In this document: positions 13,113 to 25,975 of the stretch, piece by piece
How the letters are laid out: each line of letters starts with the position of its first letter
Numbering within the stretch: position 1 is the stretch's first letter
Source of the DNA: Scortum barcoo
Taxonomy: Eukaryota; Chordata; Actinopteri; Centrarchiformes; Terapontidae
Direction: 5' to 3'
Length of the DNA stretch: 64,000 bases
Assembly: GCA_023238725.1 (NCBI GenBank)
Contig: CM041531.1
Location: 22,302,143-22,366,142 of the forward strand
Position numbers and translations under genes: made by a program
The notes under the pieces: generated by a model
What the model was told of the DNA's origin: nothing
Databases searched by the model: none
The model's input: the letters and a program-made list of their open reading frames with translations, nothing else

Positions 13113-13120
13113 GTTGTGAT

Positions 13121-16100
13121 GCAGTTTGTGTCAAAAGAGTACAGTTACTCATACATACTAGGTGTACTGACTTCTGATTTCTCTGGCCAAGAGGGCTACG
13201 GTTTCTGTGAATATCCTACATCAAATCACAAGAAGAAGTGAGAGCCATAAAATATAACAGGCCTAGCTTTACTCTCATACATTTTAAACAAGACTGTTCT
13301 CTCCAGAAAAACATAAAAAAGACCTATTTTTGTCATTTATGAGGACGAGTACTTGAATCGATAGTGCTCTTGAAACTGAACTAGTGGTCACTATCTGCAT
13401 TTGCCATTTCAAGTCACAAACTCTCTCACCAAACAAAATGAGCAGCTTCTTCATTTGCAGTGTTCCACTTCACAGGTTGAGATGAGGGCATTTCACGTTA
13501 GTGGTGCAATTACACTAAAGAGCTATGTTATATTGTATCATGGTATCATCCATGTTTTTCATCAATTAACCTTGTACACTTTTGGCTTCGTCAGCAGGAA
13601 TTAACTTACCAGATCTCCATGTTACTAAAAATGTTTTATTGTATGTTCAGACCATGAAAGCATTACGGCACACCTGTTTTGATGCAATTAGCAATGAAAC
13701 TGTAAGGCTCTTGTCTGTGTGAGGCTACTATGGGTTATAACCACATTACTGATTTCCATTAGCTATGCAAAATAATATTAAAAGCACCCTTTCAAGATGA
13801 ATTCAGTCTTTGCATTTTAATATCCAAATGTCATATCAGGTCTTTTAAAAACATATTATTTGTTAGATAAGCAGTGATAAAATGGCTTCATGAAAGGAAC
13901 TTTTCAGGAAGTGATATCAGGCTTTGGTGATGATGAACTAGACATTCAAAATATTCCCTCTCTGCACAGCACTTGGTTCCTAATATAGAAATTATTGGTG
14001 GAAACTCTCAAATAAACACACATACACAATAAGATTAGTACTCACACACACTGCTGGCTGGTTTGTTCCTCTTCCTTGTAAAAACATTCTGTCAAACAGT
14101 TTGTCTTGAAACAAGCCACGGAGGAGAATGAAACGTGATGATGTTCAATTTTCACTTTCTATAACAACCAGCTTGCCGTCCTAATAGCTGCTCAGATTCT
14201 GACCCAGACCCAAACGTAAAATTACATAAAAACTGGGCCCTGGAGGTAATGTGAATCCAAAATGGAGTTTTTACGGTGTGTTGGGACTTTATTGTCGTAA
14301 GCTGCCATTAATTTTCATTGCCAACAACCATTTGAAGGCACTTTAGTTTTCAGATTTTACATGCCAGTGGCCTGGTTGGGTTGGATGAGCAGGATGTGTG
14401 CAACTCATGAGAGATTTGACCATTTTTAGCTCAGTCATTAATCCAGTGCAGTGCGTTGCTCTGGTGAATTGTGATTGAAAGATTTAACAAACCATATGAA
14501 GGAAATTGTCTTGTCATGCCGGAGCACTGCTATTGTGAGCCTGCAATATTGCCTGGCAGAACTGCGGTCGCACTCAATATTTGTGCATTTTAAGAAACTC
14601 ATAAATTTACACTGTTAATCTTTTACAAAGTTACAAATTTCACATTGTCAGCTCTAAAAAATGAGTCAAACTTTCCATTTATATTTTTGAACATCATGAG
14701 ACCTGTCGCTGTAAAGCCTACAGCAGAGATGGAAGGATTTATGAGGCAGCAGCGAGCTGTAGAGTCACTTTATTAGCTGGCAGCCGTCTTTTGTGGGCAG
14801 GTGCTCAGCCATGTTTTTACTGCCTTTGCTCTCCTCCTCCTGCTCCTCCTCCTCCATCCCTCATCATTCTGGCGAATCCTTGAGTCTTCATCAAGGACAA
14901 TGGTAAGTCCCTCTTACTTGTGAGTGCACCTGCATATACACATGCACAGATGCAAAAGATGCTTGTATGTCTCTGACTTTCATCAGAGCTGTGTTTCGAA
15001 AAGATTTAAAAGACCAGCAATAGAAGTCAGCTTGAGTGAAACCAGACTCTCACAAAGACACACGGGTTGTTGAAAATGATTCATCAGATCGTCAGATCTT
15101 ACACATGCTGAATCATCATCTTTTTCTAGTTTTACCTAAGACAAATATGTGATGCTGGGAGAGAGCATCATTACTGGATCAGTGACAGATTTCCTCAGTT
15201 GATTACTTTTTGAATTTCTGAATGTGAAAAATTAAGTATGGAAAAAGTACAATCAAATTAGATCCAATAGTACCTCACAGTCTGGGCTAGTTAAGGTTAT
15301 GGGATGCTGATTCACAATGGGGATGTTGTAATACAGTTACAGTAAATCTTGACTCAGCATTAGCATTCTGTGATTCAAATCATGCATTGTATTAAATGAT
15401 AAAAAGGGTGCATATAAAGTTGTCTTTCAGCCCCGTTCACTTAATTAAAGGGACACTTTTAAAAGGAAATTAACATGAGATGAACTGTAAATAGTAAATC
15501 ATGGAGCTAAAACTTTATACCCGAGAAAGCAGAAAGGACACTCATCACCCTGTTAGTTTATTGCCAAATGAGGTGGTAGGTGTTTCTGTACACTCTCAAT
15601 TGTCTGTGGACAAGAAGCAATATAAGAGTTATGACTCCGCTTGGTGGGTCAGCTTCTCAGTCGTAGTTAGTTGAAATATTTATGGTCTCCAAGAGAGTTC
15701 GCCTTGCACACCTAATGAGCACATAGAATAATGAACACAGTTCAATAATAAATAGCAAGAGAAGGAAAAAAAACTCGCCGTTTTTAATTACGTTATGATC
15801 GCACTTGACATATTTTCATTGCTGTCTACTTAAACTGATTGATGTATGGCATCGTATATATCACCAGTGAAGAGTGGGAGAGAGAGAAGACAGGAGAAAT
15901 GGACTTTGGCGTGTGATATTCTTTAATGAACAGCATCTTGCAAACACAACACAAAGACTAACTATTTTTTACACTGTTTATCATGTTTGTAGGCCTCAGA
16001 GGTGCAACCAATACTATACTATAAGCAGACCTTTGTTTTTAACCAGTACTGTAACAATTTTTCCTTGTGGGCTTAATTTGGGCAAATTATCCCCTACCCC

Positions 16101-16676
16101 TTCACCCATAGACACCAACAAAGTCCATCACCAGGATCTACTTTGGGGTTTTGATCCAATAGAGTTTCATACATTGGCCAACTTAAATCACGGCCACGTA
16201 GAGGACCATCAAGCAATTAATGACAAAAAGTCTGAAATATTTTTAATTTTTAACATTTGTACATGACTGAAGTAGTTCATCATTACTGGGCCCTCAAGCT
16301 CAGTTGTATAGTCCAACATTCATGTCACAAAAGCAGGGCAGGTATTGGTATGCAAAAGCATTCACTGTGTAGCTGTTGGTCAACAAAATAGCAAATAGCC
16401 TTGACCAGAGAATTCTGCAACGTACAATGAGCCTTGAGCAATGACCACAAAAAACTACTCTCGCAGAGAAGCCTCCTGCAGCCTGACACACAAGGCAGTG
16501 AGCAATCAAAATATTTCCATAACCAGTAAGTCATCTGTTGGTGGTAGAACAGGAGGTCATATGTTTCAAATAGATTGCCGAGACTTACTCATAGTTTGTG
16601 TAAACATAAACAGATTTGTATTGCCTGGTTGGTAGCCTATTGATTTGAGCTTTTAGGACATTCTCAGCTTACTGAT

Positions 16677-16681
<5 letters not shown>
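13121..16681. other. Non-coding stretch, no confirmed gene
   Basis: Largely AT-rich and without known repeats. A short frame starting at 14811 is Ser-rich and runs into a good splice-donor consensus (G|GTAAGT, exon end 14902), but nothing else supports an exon. No RNA gene was recognised. Confidence 0.45.

Positions 16682-16716
<35 letters not shown>
16682..16716. repeat. (GA)n microsatellite
   Basis: An uninterrupted GA dinucleotide run of 35 bp. Confidence 0.95.
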
Positions 16717-16720
<4 letters not shown>

Positions 16721-19700
16721 GATTAAGCAGATCCAGCAAACTTTCCTCCTCGATCTACAAAGTACTTGAAAGTCCCCCGGTGGGCCGGTATGAGCACAAG
16801 GTAAGACATAACAAGACTTTTTGTGTTACCTCCCCCTGTCTGGTCCTTGTAAACCATGTGAGGATGTGTTAGCCAAATGGGCCCCACTGGCTGTCTCCGG
16901 GGGGTCAGTTTGCTAAGTAGTAAACCTGTGTTCTGTCAGGTGTCATTAAGGTCCAGCAGGACTCTGAGGGGACCTGTCACGACTAGGAGTAATGGATGTC
17001 TTCTTCGCTGATTGCTAGCAGGGATGGAGTCAGCACAACCAGCAAATTAGAAGTGACATCTTGATGGAGGCAAAGCAGGAAGCACAGCTGGTCACACAAG
17101 TTAGATGGAGGAGGGGAGCCTGGAAAGAAGAAAATAAATGAAGGCGATAGATGGATCCAAACACAGGCGGAGTACATCAGAAAGTCTGGCAAAGGGTTTA
17201 AAATTGGGTATGTACCATGACAATTTAATATTTGCCATCTTGAACACTAACACCAGAGGGCTGCCCAGCACAGTCTCCTACTGATTAGCTCTCATGGAAC
17301 TGCTGGGGGTCAGGTGCTTTCCTCTGGGTTGCCTTTAAAGAAGCTTGTGAGGAAAAGAGGAGCATCACTGGTCCACCTTTCCTTTTTAAATGGATGATCA
17401 GCATAATTAAACTGTGACTGAATCGCTGTCATCCTTGAAATGATGGGTTTGTTGGGATGCTCTTGTGAGAACCTAGAGACATGAGAAATGACGTCTCTCA
17501 GGTTCATTACACATCATAATCAGTGTTGGAGGGCGGCAACAGTGCTGCAGTGGGCATGGGTTTTACTGTGGCCTTGACGCATCAACAACAACCAACAAAG
17601 CAACAATCACAGCAACATCCTCAATCACTCCAGGCTATGTAATAACACACAGGGAAAACAACATCAAGGGAATCAGTCTGTGTCACTCAGCAGCCTCGAG
17701 GCGAGATGGGCACAGGAGCTGACATTATGAAATGGATTAGATTTGAGACCAATTAAAAATGAATTGCTCGAAATGAGCGCTGACCCTCGCCGAATTGGAT
17801 GCCAGTGATCTCATTAGGCTGGTCTCTCACTCAGTGCGAGCTGGAGAACAGGCCCGCCTGACACACTGTCAGAGAGGGAGAAAACCCAAAGGGCTCCTGC
17901 CTGCAATGGGCTGAGAATTATGTCTCCTCAAGATATGTGGCACGTGTGCTACATAGTGTATGTGTTTGTGTGGGTGGACCTTGGGTGCATGAACGTGCGT
18001 TTTTGAGTGTGGGCAAGTGTGAATGAGTGTATTTCCCAATATGTATTTTGTGTACGAAGCTACTGTAGGTGTTTATTCAGTAGCCTGTGTGTATACGTAA
18101 TGTGGTACCATATGAGTGTGCATGTATTTGCATATTTGTGTATGTAAACATGTCTGAAAAATAGATTTACATAGTTAAAGGTGAGTATGTCATACATGTG
18201 TCATACATGTATGTACTGTATGTGTGTGTATGTATGTGCAAGGTGTAAAACAAGGTGACTGTATCTGCAGCTGTTTATTTCACTAAAATATTGATAGAAA
18301 TGCATTTGACTTGTTCAGTTGTTTTCTACTGTCATTTAAACTTCTCATATGTATACACACTGTATATTGGCAGCCCATAAAATATAGATTTCAATAACTT
18401 CCATAACATTTCTAAGGAAATAATGAAGTATGATTTGTATTTGAACCCTCCCTACAAGTGATGGAAATCTAAATAGAAGCTGGGTGTTTGTTTTACAGTT
18501 GTAAAATACAAGTCAGAATTACATTTGGTTATACTGCATTATATATTTTTCTAAACTGGAGCAAAGGCTGTGTGGCATGGGTTACCTCTGAAATCTGATT
18601 AGTGATAGGTGCCCCATTATCCTAAATTATGATTGTCTGTCTCCCTGGTCAGAAGTGGGACCATAGTTTGTGTTTTCTTGTTGAAAAGTAGATTTACAGT
18701 TGTGCAGAATTTTGTTGATAAAATATTTTGCACACACAAGCCTATTGTTAATTTAGCTGGTTACACTGTGACTGCATTTTTTGCCATCTATATGTAGCCT
18801 GCATGTGGGAAACAATTTATTTTTGAGGATAAAAGTATAAAAGCTCTATATTACATTTGTGTCTCCTGTATTGTGACTGGTAGGTCCATTTGGGTACATT
18901 TTACACACAGGAACATACGAAATTTTAAGATGCTGTAAGTAATTAAAGTAGGTAAGTAGGTATGAATAGTGGAGACAGACATGGTAAACTAAAGCATTTC
19001 CGACCTGTGTGTGTGTGTTTGTGTGAGAGCCCACACATTTGTTCTACCCCTGCATAAGTCAGTGCCCACTTGGGACACCCCACTCACTACTAAACTGGAG
19101 ATTGTGTTGGAGGAGGCCAACGAGAATGTAAAGTTGGACGGCAGTTTCTGTGATAAGAAAAAAAAGCTCAAAAAACAAAACAAAACAAAAAGGGCGAGAG
19201 AGGAAGAGAAAGCTATTGACAAAAATCTGAAATGCTCTCTTAGTTTTTTGCATATTGAAATATGTATAAAAACACTCCTACTTTGAATGGACACAGTAAA
19301 AGGACAGAATGAAAGCATAGCCCTGCACAGTATTAGAGTTTCCCAGTTCTCTTCAGTAACTTCCAAGTCTCTCATCTGTGTTCTCCTCTTTATTATCACC
19401 AAGCCAATCCTCTCCCAGTATCCTCAGTCCGAGTCGTGAGCAATTAGCATCTTGCCATCTCGGCAGACTGTATTTTGATTGGTCATTAAGCGTCCTGAGG
19501 CCTTCATTAGCGACAGTGCCTTTATCACAGAGAGAAGAAAAGAAATTAAAAAAAGAGGCTCAGAGGATGAGGAAAGTCTCCACTGTACAGATGATAATAG
19601 ATCTGGAAAGAAAAAGTCAAGTGAGTGATGGATGAATCATAAAGTATGTCTGGTATTTAGCCTGTCTCCGTCTATGCTCTGGTGACACTCTGATCTCAGG

Positions 19701-20818
19701 GTCCGGGGGTTCACTGCGTGGCTCCCTCCTTAATGGGTACCCTCACTTAGAGAGAACACGCTGTGAAAGTTTGATTAGTCACTGAATTGAGTGGCTACAT
19801 GTCTTTGAAAGAAAAATCCACCCAAAGTAAAAAAGAAAGTCATATATCCGCAAGCAATTTCATGAAAAATGTGAGAGGATTCATTCAGAGAAAACACTGA
19901 ATACTTTCAAAATAAAACAGAGAATTGGTATTTTGAATGGTGTGGCAATGAAACTTGCTACTCTGTTTATAGGAAAGGTTTGTCCAGACTGATTCCAAAT
20001 AACAACATGCTAATTTTATTTTGGGGTGGATTTTATCCCCAAAGATTTGTCCGGTTAAGACCATCTGGAGTTCCCTGTGGGTTTTTCTTGTGAGTCTGGG
20101 ACTGATAGACATGTCTGTGCCTCCTGGGAACGCTCTTAATGCACTTCCAAGGTCATCTGCTCACGCTCTAAGTAGCACAGAGTGGCAACAAGGCCTGACA
20201 GCATCACTGGCCCAACGGAACCTGCCTACGATGGTCCCTGCTCTGGGAAGCGTGGGGCCATTAAAAATGGATAGATCAATATATAAGAATACACGCACCT
20301 CTGGCCGTCTATGGTAATTCAGAGAGCAAGGGGAGCAGCAAAGGATAACAGAGCGCAGACGAGATGAAGGACAAGGCAGTGAAAGAGGAGTTTATCAGGG
20401 GAGAGGTGACAGGAGGGAAAGGGGAGGGAGGGAAATGAAGGGAAATACTAAGAAAAGAGGACGAGTGGGATGGTTTAACACATCACCAACTTCAACCGTG
20501 TACAAAGGCAGTCAAAATCTCTGCCAATAACATTTTGTCACCCAGTTTTACTGCCTCCTTTGCAGGATCCCTCCCTTGGTTATAACCTAACCTTTACTCT
20601 CAGGGACTGTACTTGTCTTAGATCGCTGACAACAACTGATCAATTAAATTAACATTCAACTAGTGTTGGGCTCTATATAGTTAAAGCTGGCCATCATTTC
20701 CAACTGGCCATCGTCAGCCCAACAACCAGCCTTTGCCATATATATTTGCTAAGGTGTGTGTGCATGATGTGTTCAGGGGCAGCGGAGCCCCCCACTAACC
20801 GCATTTCATTTAAAAATC
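16717..20818. other. Non-coding stretch with TG-rich tract
   Basis: No gene seen. The interval includes a TG/TATG-rich tract (about 17940-18245), a purine-rich stretch at about 20330-20470, and denser, less AT-rich blocks at 17740-17880 and 19425-19520 that could be conserved non-coding elements. That last point is only an impression from composition and needs alignment. The frame over 20021-20317 has no domain that I recognise. Confidence 0.45.
17940..18245 (+). repeat. Imperfect TG/TATG-rich tract
   Basis: Many short TG, TGTA and CATG units, including tatgtgtgtgtatgtatgtg near 18219-18238 and a repeated gtcatacatg at about 18188-18207. It is a decayed simple-repeat region. Confidence 0.6.
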
Positions 20819-21010
20819 ATGGAAGAGCTAGCTGCAAATAATAATACCATCTGGGATTATTTAGGTTTTAATCATGCAGAGCAAAGCAAGCCCGTGCTGG
20901 TTTTTCAACTCTCAGCTGTTCCAGAAATGTTGATGAGTGATTTACAAATATTTCTGAGCGCTGAATCCTCAATTGCTAAACACAAAGGTGGCATCACTGA
21001 GCCCCTGTAG
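20819..21010 (+). pseudogene. Possible BED-finger (hAT/ZBED-like transposase) remnant
   Basis: The 63-codon frame includes IWDYLGF followed by a charged segment. This resembles the start of BED zinc fingers, where a pattern like VW-x-x-F-G-F opens the domain. The C-x2-C ligands expected next are missing: the frame reads VFQL where the first pair should be. The frame ends after KHKGGITEPL. Downstream DNA to about 21100 keeps a similar base composition but has no open frame that I can connect. This is a weak call; chance resemblance is quite possible. Confidence 0.2.
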
Positions 21011-22512
21011 TACCTGGCTGCAGTGGGCCGACCCTGGCCAAATACCAAGGAAGGACGTGCTGAACTCGCCAGGTACAACGTGCACCATTATAAAGAGAAA
21101 TGACTTTGTTTAGGTGTCTCTTTTCTCCACACACACCATAGAATACACATTTCTGACTGTTCTCCAGGCTACAGGAGAAATATGCTCATAATTTCCCAAA
21201 AAATGTCTAAGGGTTAGGGTTAGAAAATCAACCTGGCGATGCACTCGCCGATATATTCATCCTATCACCCAACCCTACCTTTCAACCGAATTGAACAATT
21301 TTACGAACGCTGCAGCTTGAAACATGAAAATTCTGCTTGTTGTTGCGTTGATGGTGGGATAAAGTAAGGGGCTACACTTTGCAAACTTTTTGATGAATAT
21401 TTTGAGCAATTTAAACCCATTTAGTTTGGGATTCAGAATTAAATTATGCAATTATGTTTTGGTGTGACTGGAAAGACAAAGCAGCCCAGATATGCTGGGA
21501 CCTTGGGTTCACAACACTGACTGGTCTCTTTAGCAGTGTTTCTAGGTTGAGTATTTAGTAGCACTCACATACTTAACTCCCAGAGGAAGAGCATGATTGA
21601 TAATAATGGCACTGACCCCATTGTTTCTGAAAGCTGAAAAATGTATAAAGCTTCTGTGTGTTGCAGCAGTAGATTATCTTGATGTCTATGCTGAATAATT
21701 GTGAGAGCAATGATGCTAACTTACCAATATCATGATGCCAGTTTTTGTTAATAAGTGATGAATTACTTAAAATTATTTGCACTTTTGAAGAGTGTTCTTT
21801 AAAGGCCCAAACTGGATATCAGGAGAAATAATAACATTGCAATTAAATAATTCAAATTCTAATTTATACCTCTTATGTAGGTGTTAATATGCTATCCTGG
21901 CAAAAAAAAATTGTGAATACAAATTTAACTAATTAGAACTTTCATAATTAAGTATTTTTCTACATCCACTGCTGGTCTTACATTTGAATGTCTACACTTT
22001 GTACAAAGATGAATCATCTAACTGTTAGAAAATGAATGCAAAACAAATAATTAGCGGTAACATGCAGCTCTTGTATCATAAACTTAGATTTTAAATGTGA
22101 CTGTTTCCAAGGTGGGTTTGATACTTCAGCTATTAATCATCTGGGTGATGCTATCCTATTAGAGGAGAACATTATTGACTTTATAATGTTTTAAACTCAG
22201 TCAGATATTGTATGTTTAGAAGAGATGGTCTGAGTTATAAGCACCAAAACGTTTAACAAAAATGATCACGACTGTGTGTGTCATCTGTGATAGTGATTAC
22301 TTTACTGTGTGTGTTTAAGAAATGATAAATAGTGGAAAACAGAAGACTCTATTTGGATTCTGTGTGTTTGTGTGCGTGTGTGTGTGTCAGCAATTAGCCA
22401 GCCTAAAGCTTTCTTAAACCCTTGTTGTTGTTTTGTCAAAGTTGACCATTAAACAGATCAATTTCCATTTATTGGTTTGTTCCATTGGGCTGTGACCTAT
22501 AAACACACACAT

Positions 22513-22514
<2 letters not shown>
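21011..22514. other. Non-coding stretch, no gene seen
   Basis: AT-rich DNA. A ggttagggttag motif at 21212-21223 is too short to be a telomeric repeat. No gene or recognisable repeat. Confidence 0.5.

Positions 22515-22576
<62 letters not shown>
22515..22576. repeat. (AC)n microsatellite, 31 units
   Basis: An uninterrupted AC run of 62 bp, the longest dinucleotide repeat in the window, flanked by shorter AC/AAAC units. Its length suggests it would be polymorphic. Confidence 0.97.
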
Positions 22577-22578
<2 letters not shown>

Positions 22579-25500
22579 TCGCAAGAGACACAAATACATT
22601 GACACTCTGACACTTTGTTATACACTTTCATTTGGCCCTGGATGTTGTGTAGGTTAGTAAATTTGTGTTTGTGTGTTTATTCAGAGATAAATAAACATGA
22701 CCAGCTTACACAAAATGTGATCTAAAGCATACTCGAACAATCAGTTCATTAAAGCGTGGGCTCAAAAACCACCTGCTGTTTGCAGAAAAATAAAACAAAA
22801 TCTAAAATATGTATACAAAATACACTACCCTCTGAAAATATGCTTTTTATACTTTAAATTGCCAATCTGGTTGCAATTTTAATTTCTCCCATGTTACATT
22901 TTGGCCTGACGATGATGCTGAAGTCATTATCACTTGGTCACTAAAAAATAAGGACCTCTCTGAAGATCATGAATATCCACAGCGAGCAGGAGAGATCTCT
23001 TGAACCAGCGTTGAACCAGCTAACATCGGTATACTTTATACTAAACTTGACAGAGCAAAAACATTCAGTTAAGCAAAATAAAATGAGCTGACAAAAGAAC
23101 AAAGCAACAAAAAGCCACATTGTCATGTCAGTAGAACCTTTGACAGTGCAAAGCACATACAGGATTTTGATCAGTGCTTTTGATCAGTGCTTTGTACTTT
23201 TCATCAGTATTGTTACCTTTGCTACTTTAAATGCATTTTGCTTTATACGTTAATATTATTGTTGTAAGTGATGACACATTTTGGAGAAACTAAAGAGGAT
23301 TCAAAAAGTCGTAATATTGATCATCTGCATTTTGATCATATGCAAAAAATGTAAAGACATGGATAATATCTGATGAAGCTCTTTTGTCACAGATGTGTCA
23401 GATGTAGTCATATTTTCATTTCTAGTCTTCTGCCCATTTTATTCCAATTCATAGATGCTGCCCCTATGCTGACCTCTGTGTCTCATAGTGACTAAAGAAA
23501 ACACATCTTTCAGATTATTCAGGTCTCTTTAAATGTAAAATGTAATGTAAGAAAAGCTCAGTAGAACTAATGCGTATCATCTCATGAATTGTAGGTGGAG
23601 TCTCCAGAACTAGTCAGAGGAAGCGGTAATAGTCATTTTACATTTTTATGAAAATAAATATTCCTTGCTAGTTCATGAATAACTTGCCCCGTATTAATAG
23701 TCAGTAAAAGATAAATTAACATATCAGTCAGAAGGCCCAGTGAGATTTTTTGACTAGCCGTGGTGTTGAAGTGTGGTGGGAGGAAAAAAAAACCTCTTTT
23801 CCCTCAGTCATATTCTTTTCTTAATGATCTTGTCAAAATCTCTATTTGCTTGCCTGCTCTGAACTTTGACCAGCTGGGTCAATTTGCATGTGAATTATTA
23901 AATATATTCCCAAGTAATTATAATTTCATGACAAAGGCCAAGTGGTACTGGGCTAAATAACAAAGATGTCCTTACCAGACACACACTTCGTTCACCCATC
24001 AGACAGAAAGACAAAGACAGGCACAATCAAATGAAACCCTTGAAATATACCTAAAAGAAATGAGTCAAGTTCTCACCAGTTTGTGGTTGGGAAACATCCA
24101 TTCAGTGGTGAAATCTACATTAGCTCTGTACGTATCATCTGGAAGTCTTTGACACTCCATTTCATTATGTTTGTAATTTAAGTCTCTGTAACTTCTTTAA
24201 TGATCCACTATTTGTGATTTCGACAAGACATTGTCTTTTTGTACAAATAACTCAAAGCCCCGTACAAGTGTTTAATCTTTTACTGCAATGCAAAATTGTT
24301 ACAAAAATACCATCCCATCATACCATCGCTCAGAGGAGTCTTGTATGACACTGGGAGAATTGTGTCCGAAAAAACAAAGGACACAATATTCTACACTATT
24401 GGCACCAATATGTCTTCTTCTAGAAAGGAATCCCACTGAGTTTAGTTGTAGAAATGGTGTGGCACAGCAGTGAAATAATACATCTTTAAACCCCACGCAG
24501 CGATAGAGATGGACAGGTAAGTGACATTAAATCAGCCCAACGCCCATATAATAATGACATATGAAGACAACTTATACCAATCAATTTCAAACACAGTCTC
24601 TCAAACCTCTGTGACTTGTGACACGATGAATCTGTTGCCCCTGAGCATAGTTGCAGACGCATTACATTTCATCATGTTCTTCCTTTGACTGTATTCTGTT
24701 TGTTTTACAAGTCATCTGTGTCCCTGTAGAACAAGAATGAGGGAAAACACTGTCTAATCTAAATCCTCTGAGTAACAGAGCTATTGCCAAACCGCTGCAA
24801 CCCTCTCATATATTATTACCTGAGCTTCGAAAATCAGATGAAAGATGGTATTGTGTGCAAGTGTGCATAAAATATATTTTTAAGACACACAATTACAGCA
24901 GGAAATCTTGAAAAAAGAAGAGCACCTATGGAAATGATAGTGCCTAATTTGAGACTTGCTGTTCATGGCACCATTTAAAGTAGGACATAGAGTAAGCGAC
25001 ATGACTTCACACCCACAGTTCTGTGGAGATGCTTCAAATAAAGTCATTGGCTTCCAACTCAGAGACACGGAAAGTGAAAAACGTAATTAATACTTGATAT
25101 GAGGCTTGTAGTTTCTTTTTATGTAAAAGAAAAGAAAAAAAGTTTTTAAGTTTTGTGAAATTACAGTAGTACAGTGGTATACAGAAGTCAGAAATGTGAA
25201 TAGTAGTACTGCATGTTGCCTACAGTAAAATCAGTTTCCCCACCAAGAAAAGAAATGGATGAAGGAGGCACAGAGGGAAAGGGCTGTAATAGCGTGATGG
25301 CAATAACACAATGAAAGGACAAAGCACAATGGATGGGTCTGTTCATGTACCTTCAGGTCTGAGGGTCCTATATCTGTCCAAGGCAAGATTTTATCTACAA
25401 GTTTGAAGCACTTGTATGTTGAGTATTTTCCTTTTAAAATAAAACAAATATTTAACTTTTTCACAACTACATGAATCTTACAGCTTTTGTCATAAGTTAC

Positions 25501-25599
25501 TTTTGAGAAGACTTTAAAATTAGCTATGTCTATGTCAACAGTCTATGCATATATGTAACAGTATTTGCAGTCTACTGTAATATGTAATACATGTTATAT
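22577..25599. other. Non-coding stretch, no gene seen
   Basis: AT-rich DNA with a 13-bp tandem duplication (ttttgatcagtgc) at 23165-23190. No gene, RNA gene or nameable transposon was recognised. The open frames of 60-80 codons are at background level. Confidence 0.5.
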
Positions 25600-25975
25600 T
25601 AATCACAGGGGCCATTTTTATGCTGAACAAGGACTTTTACTACTAACGGAGTAAAATGGAGTACACCTTTGTACCGTTACTTTTATTTAAGGGACATATA
25701 TAAAAATATTTAGAATTATGTTTTCACTTGTGTGCAGTCACTTGAAACTAAGAGTCGCTGTATTTTTTAGGCCTTTATCTCTACATAGGGAACAACTACT
25801 CTTCCAGAGCCCACCATGTTTCACAGCCATGTTTCTACAATAGCTCAAATTGGACAAACGCCACACTGGAAATGGCGTTTCACATTTTCATACTGAAGTG
25901 GCAGCCACTGTACATTCTCCCAATCTACACAGCTGTCCTTTAAGTACACGATCTGAATACTTCTTCCATCACTAT
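25600..25975. mobile_element. Fish dispersed repeat, interrupted by a TTAA MITE
   Basis: The part at about 25610-25690 (aaggacttttac, then gtaccgttacttttatttaa) and the part at 25944-25974 (gatctgaatacttcttcc) are the two pieces of a repeat that I recognise as common in teleosts, whose conserved end is a string of 'acttttac' units followed by 'gatctgaatacttcttccaccactg'. The pieces become adjacent if the MITE between them is removed. The left boundary is approximate and the family name is not known to me. Confidence 0.6.
25691..25939. mobile_element. TTAA-flanked MITE (piggyBac-type target duplication)
   Basis: TTAA lies immediately outside each end (25687-25690 and 25940-25943). The termini GGGACA and TGTCCT are short inverted repeats with one mismatch. 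The 249-bp interior (including tcttccagagcccaccatgt and tggaaatggcgtttcac) matches my memory of an abundant fish MITE. A TTAA duplication is characteristic of piggyBac-type transposition. It carries no coding capacity. Removing it plus one TTAA restores the surrounding repeat exactly. Confidence 0.75.

Noticed and set aside
16665..16806. Apparent exon with donor G|GTAAGA at 16801 next to the GA microsatellite
   Set aside because: The only open frame has no start and runs into the GA repeat and then a stop at 16681. The acceptor is weak.
21205..21225. Telomere-like ggttagggttag
   Set aside because: Two units only, which is expected by chance in AT-rich DNA.
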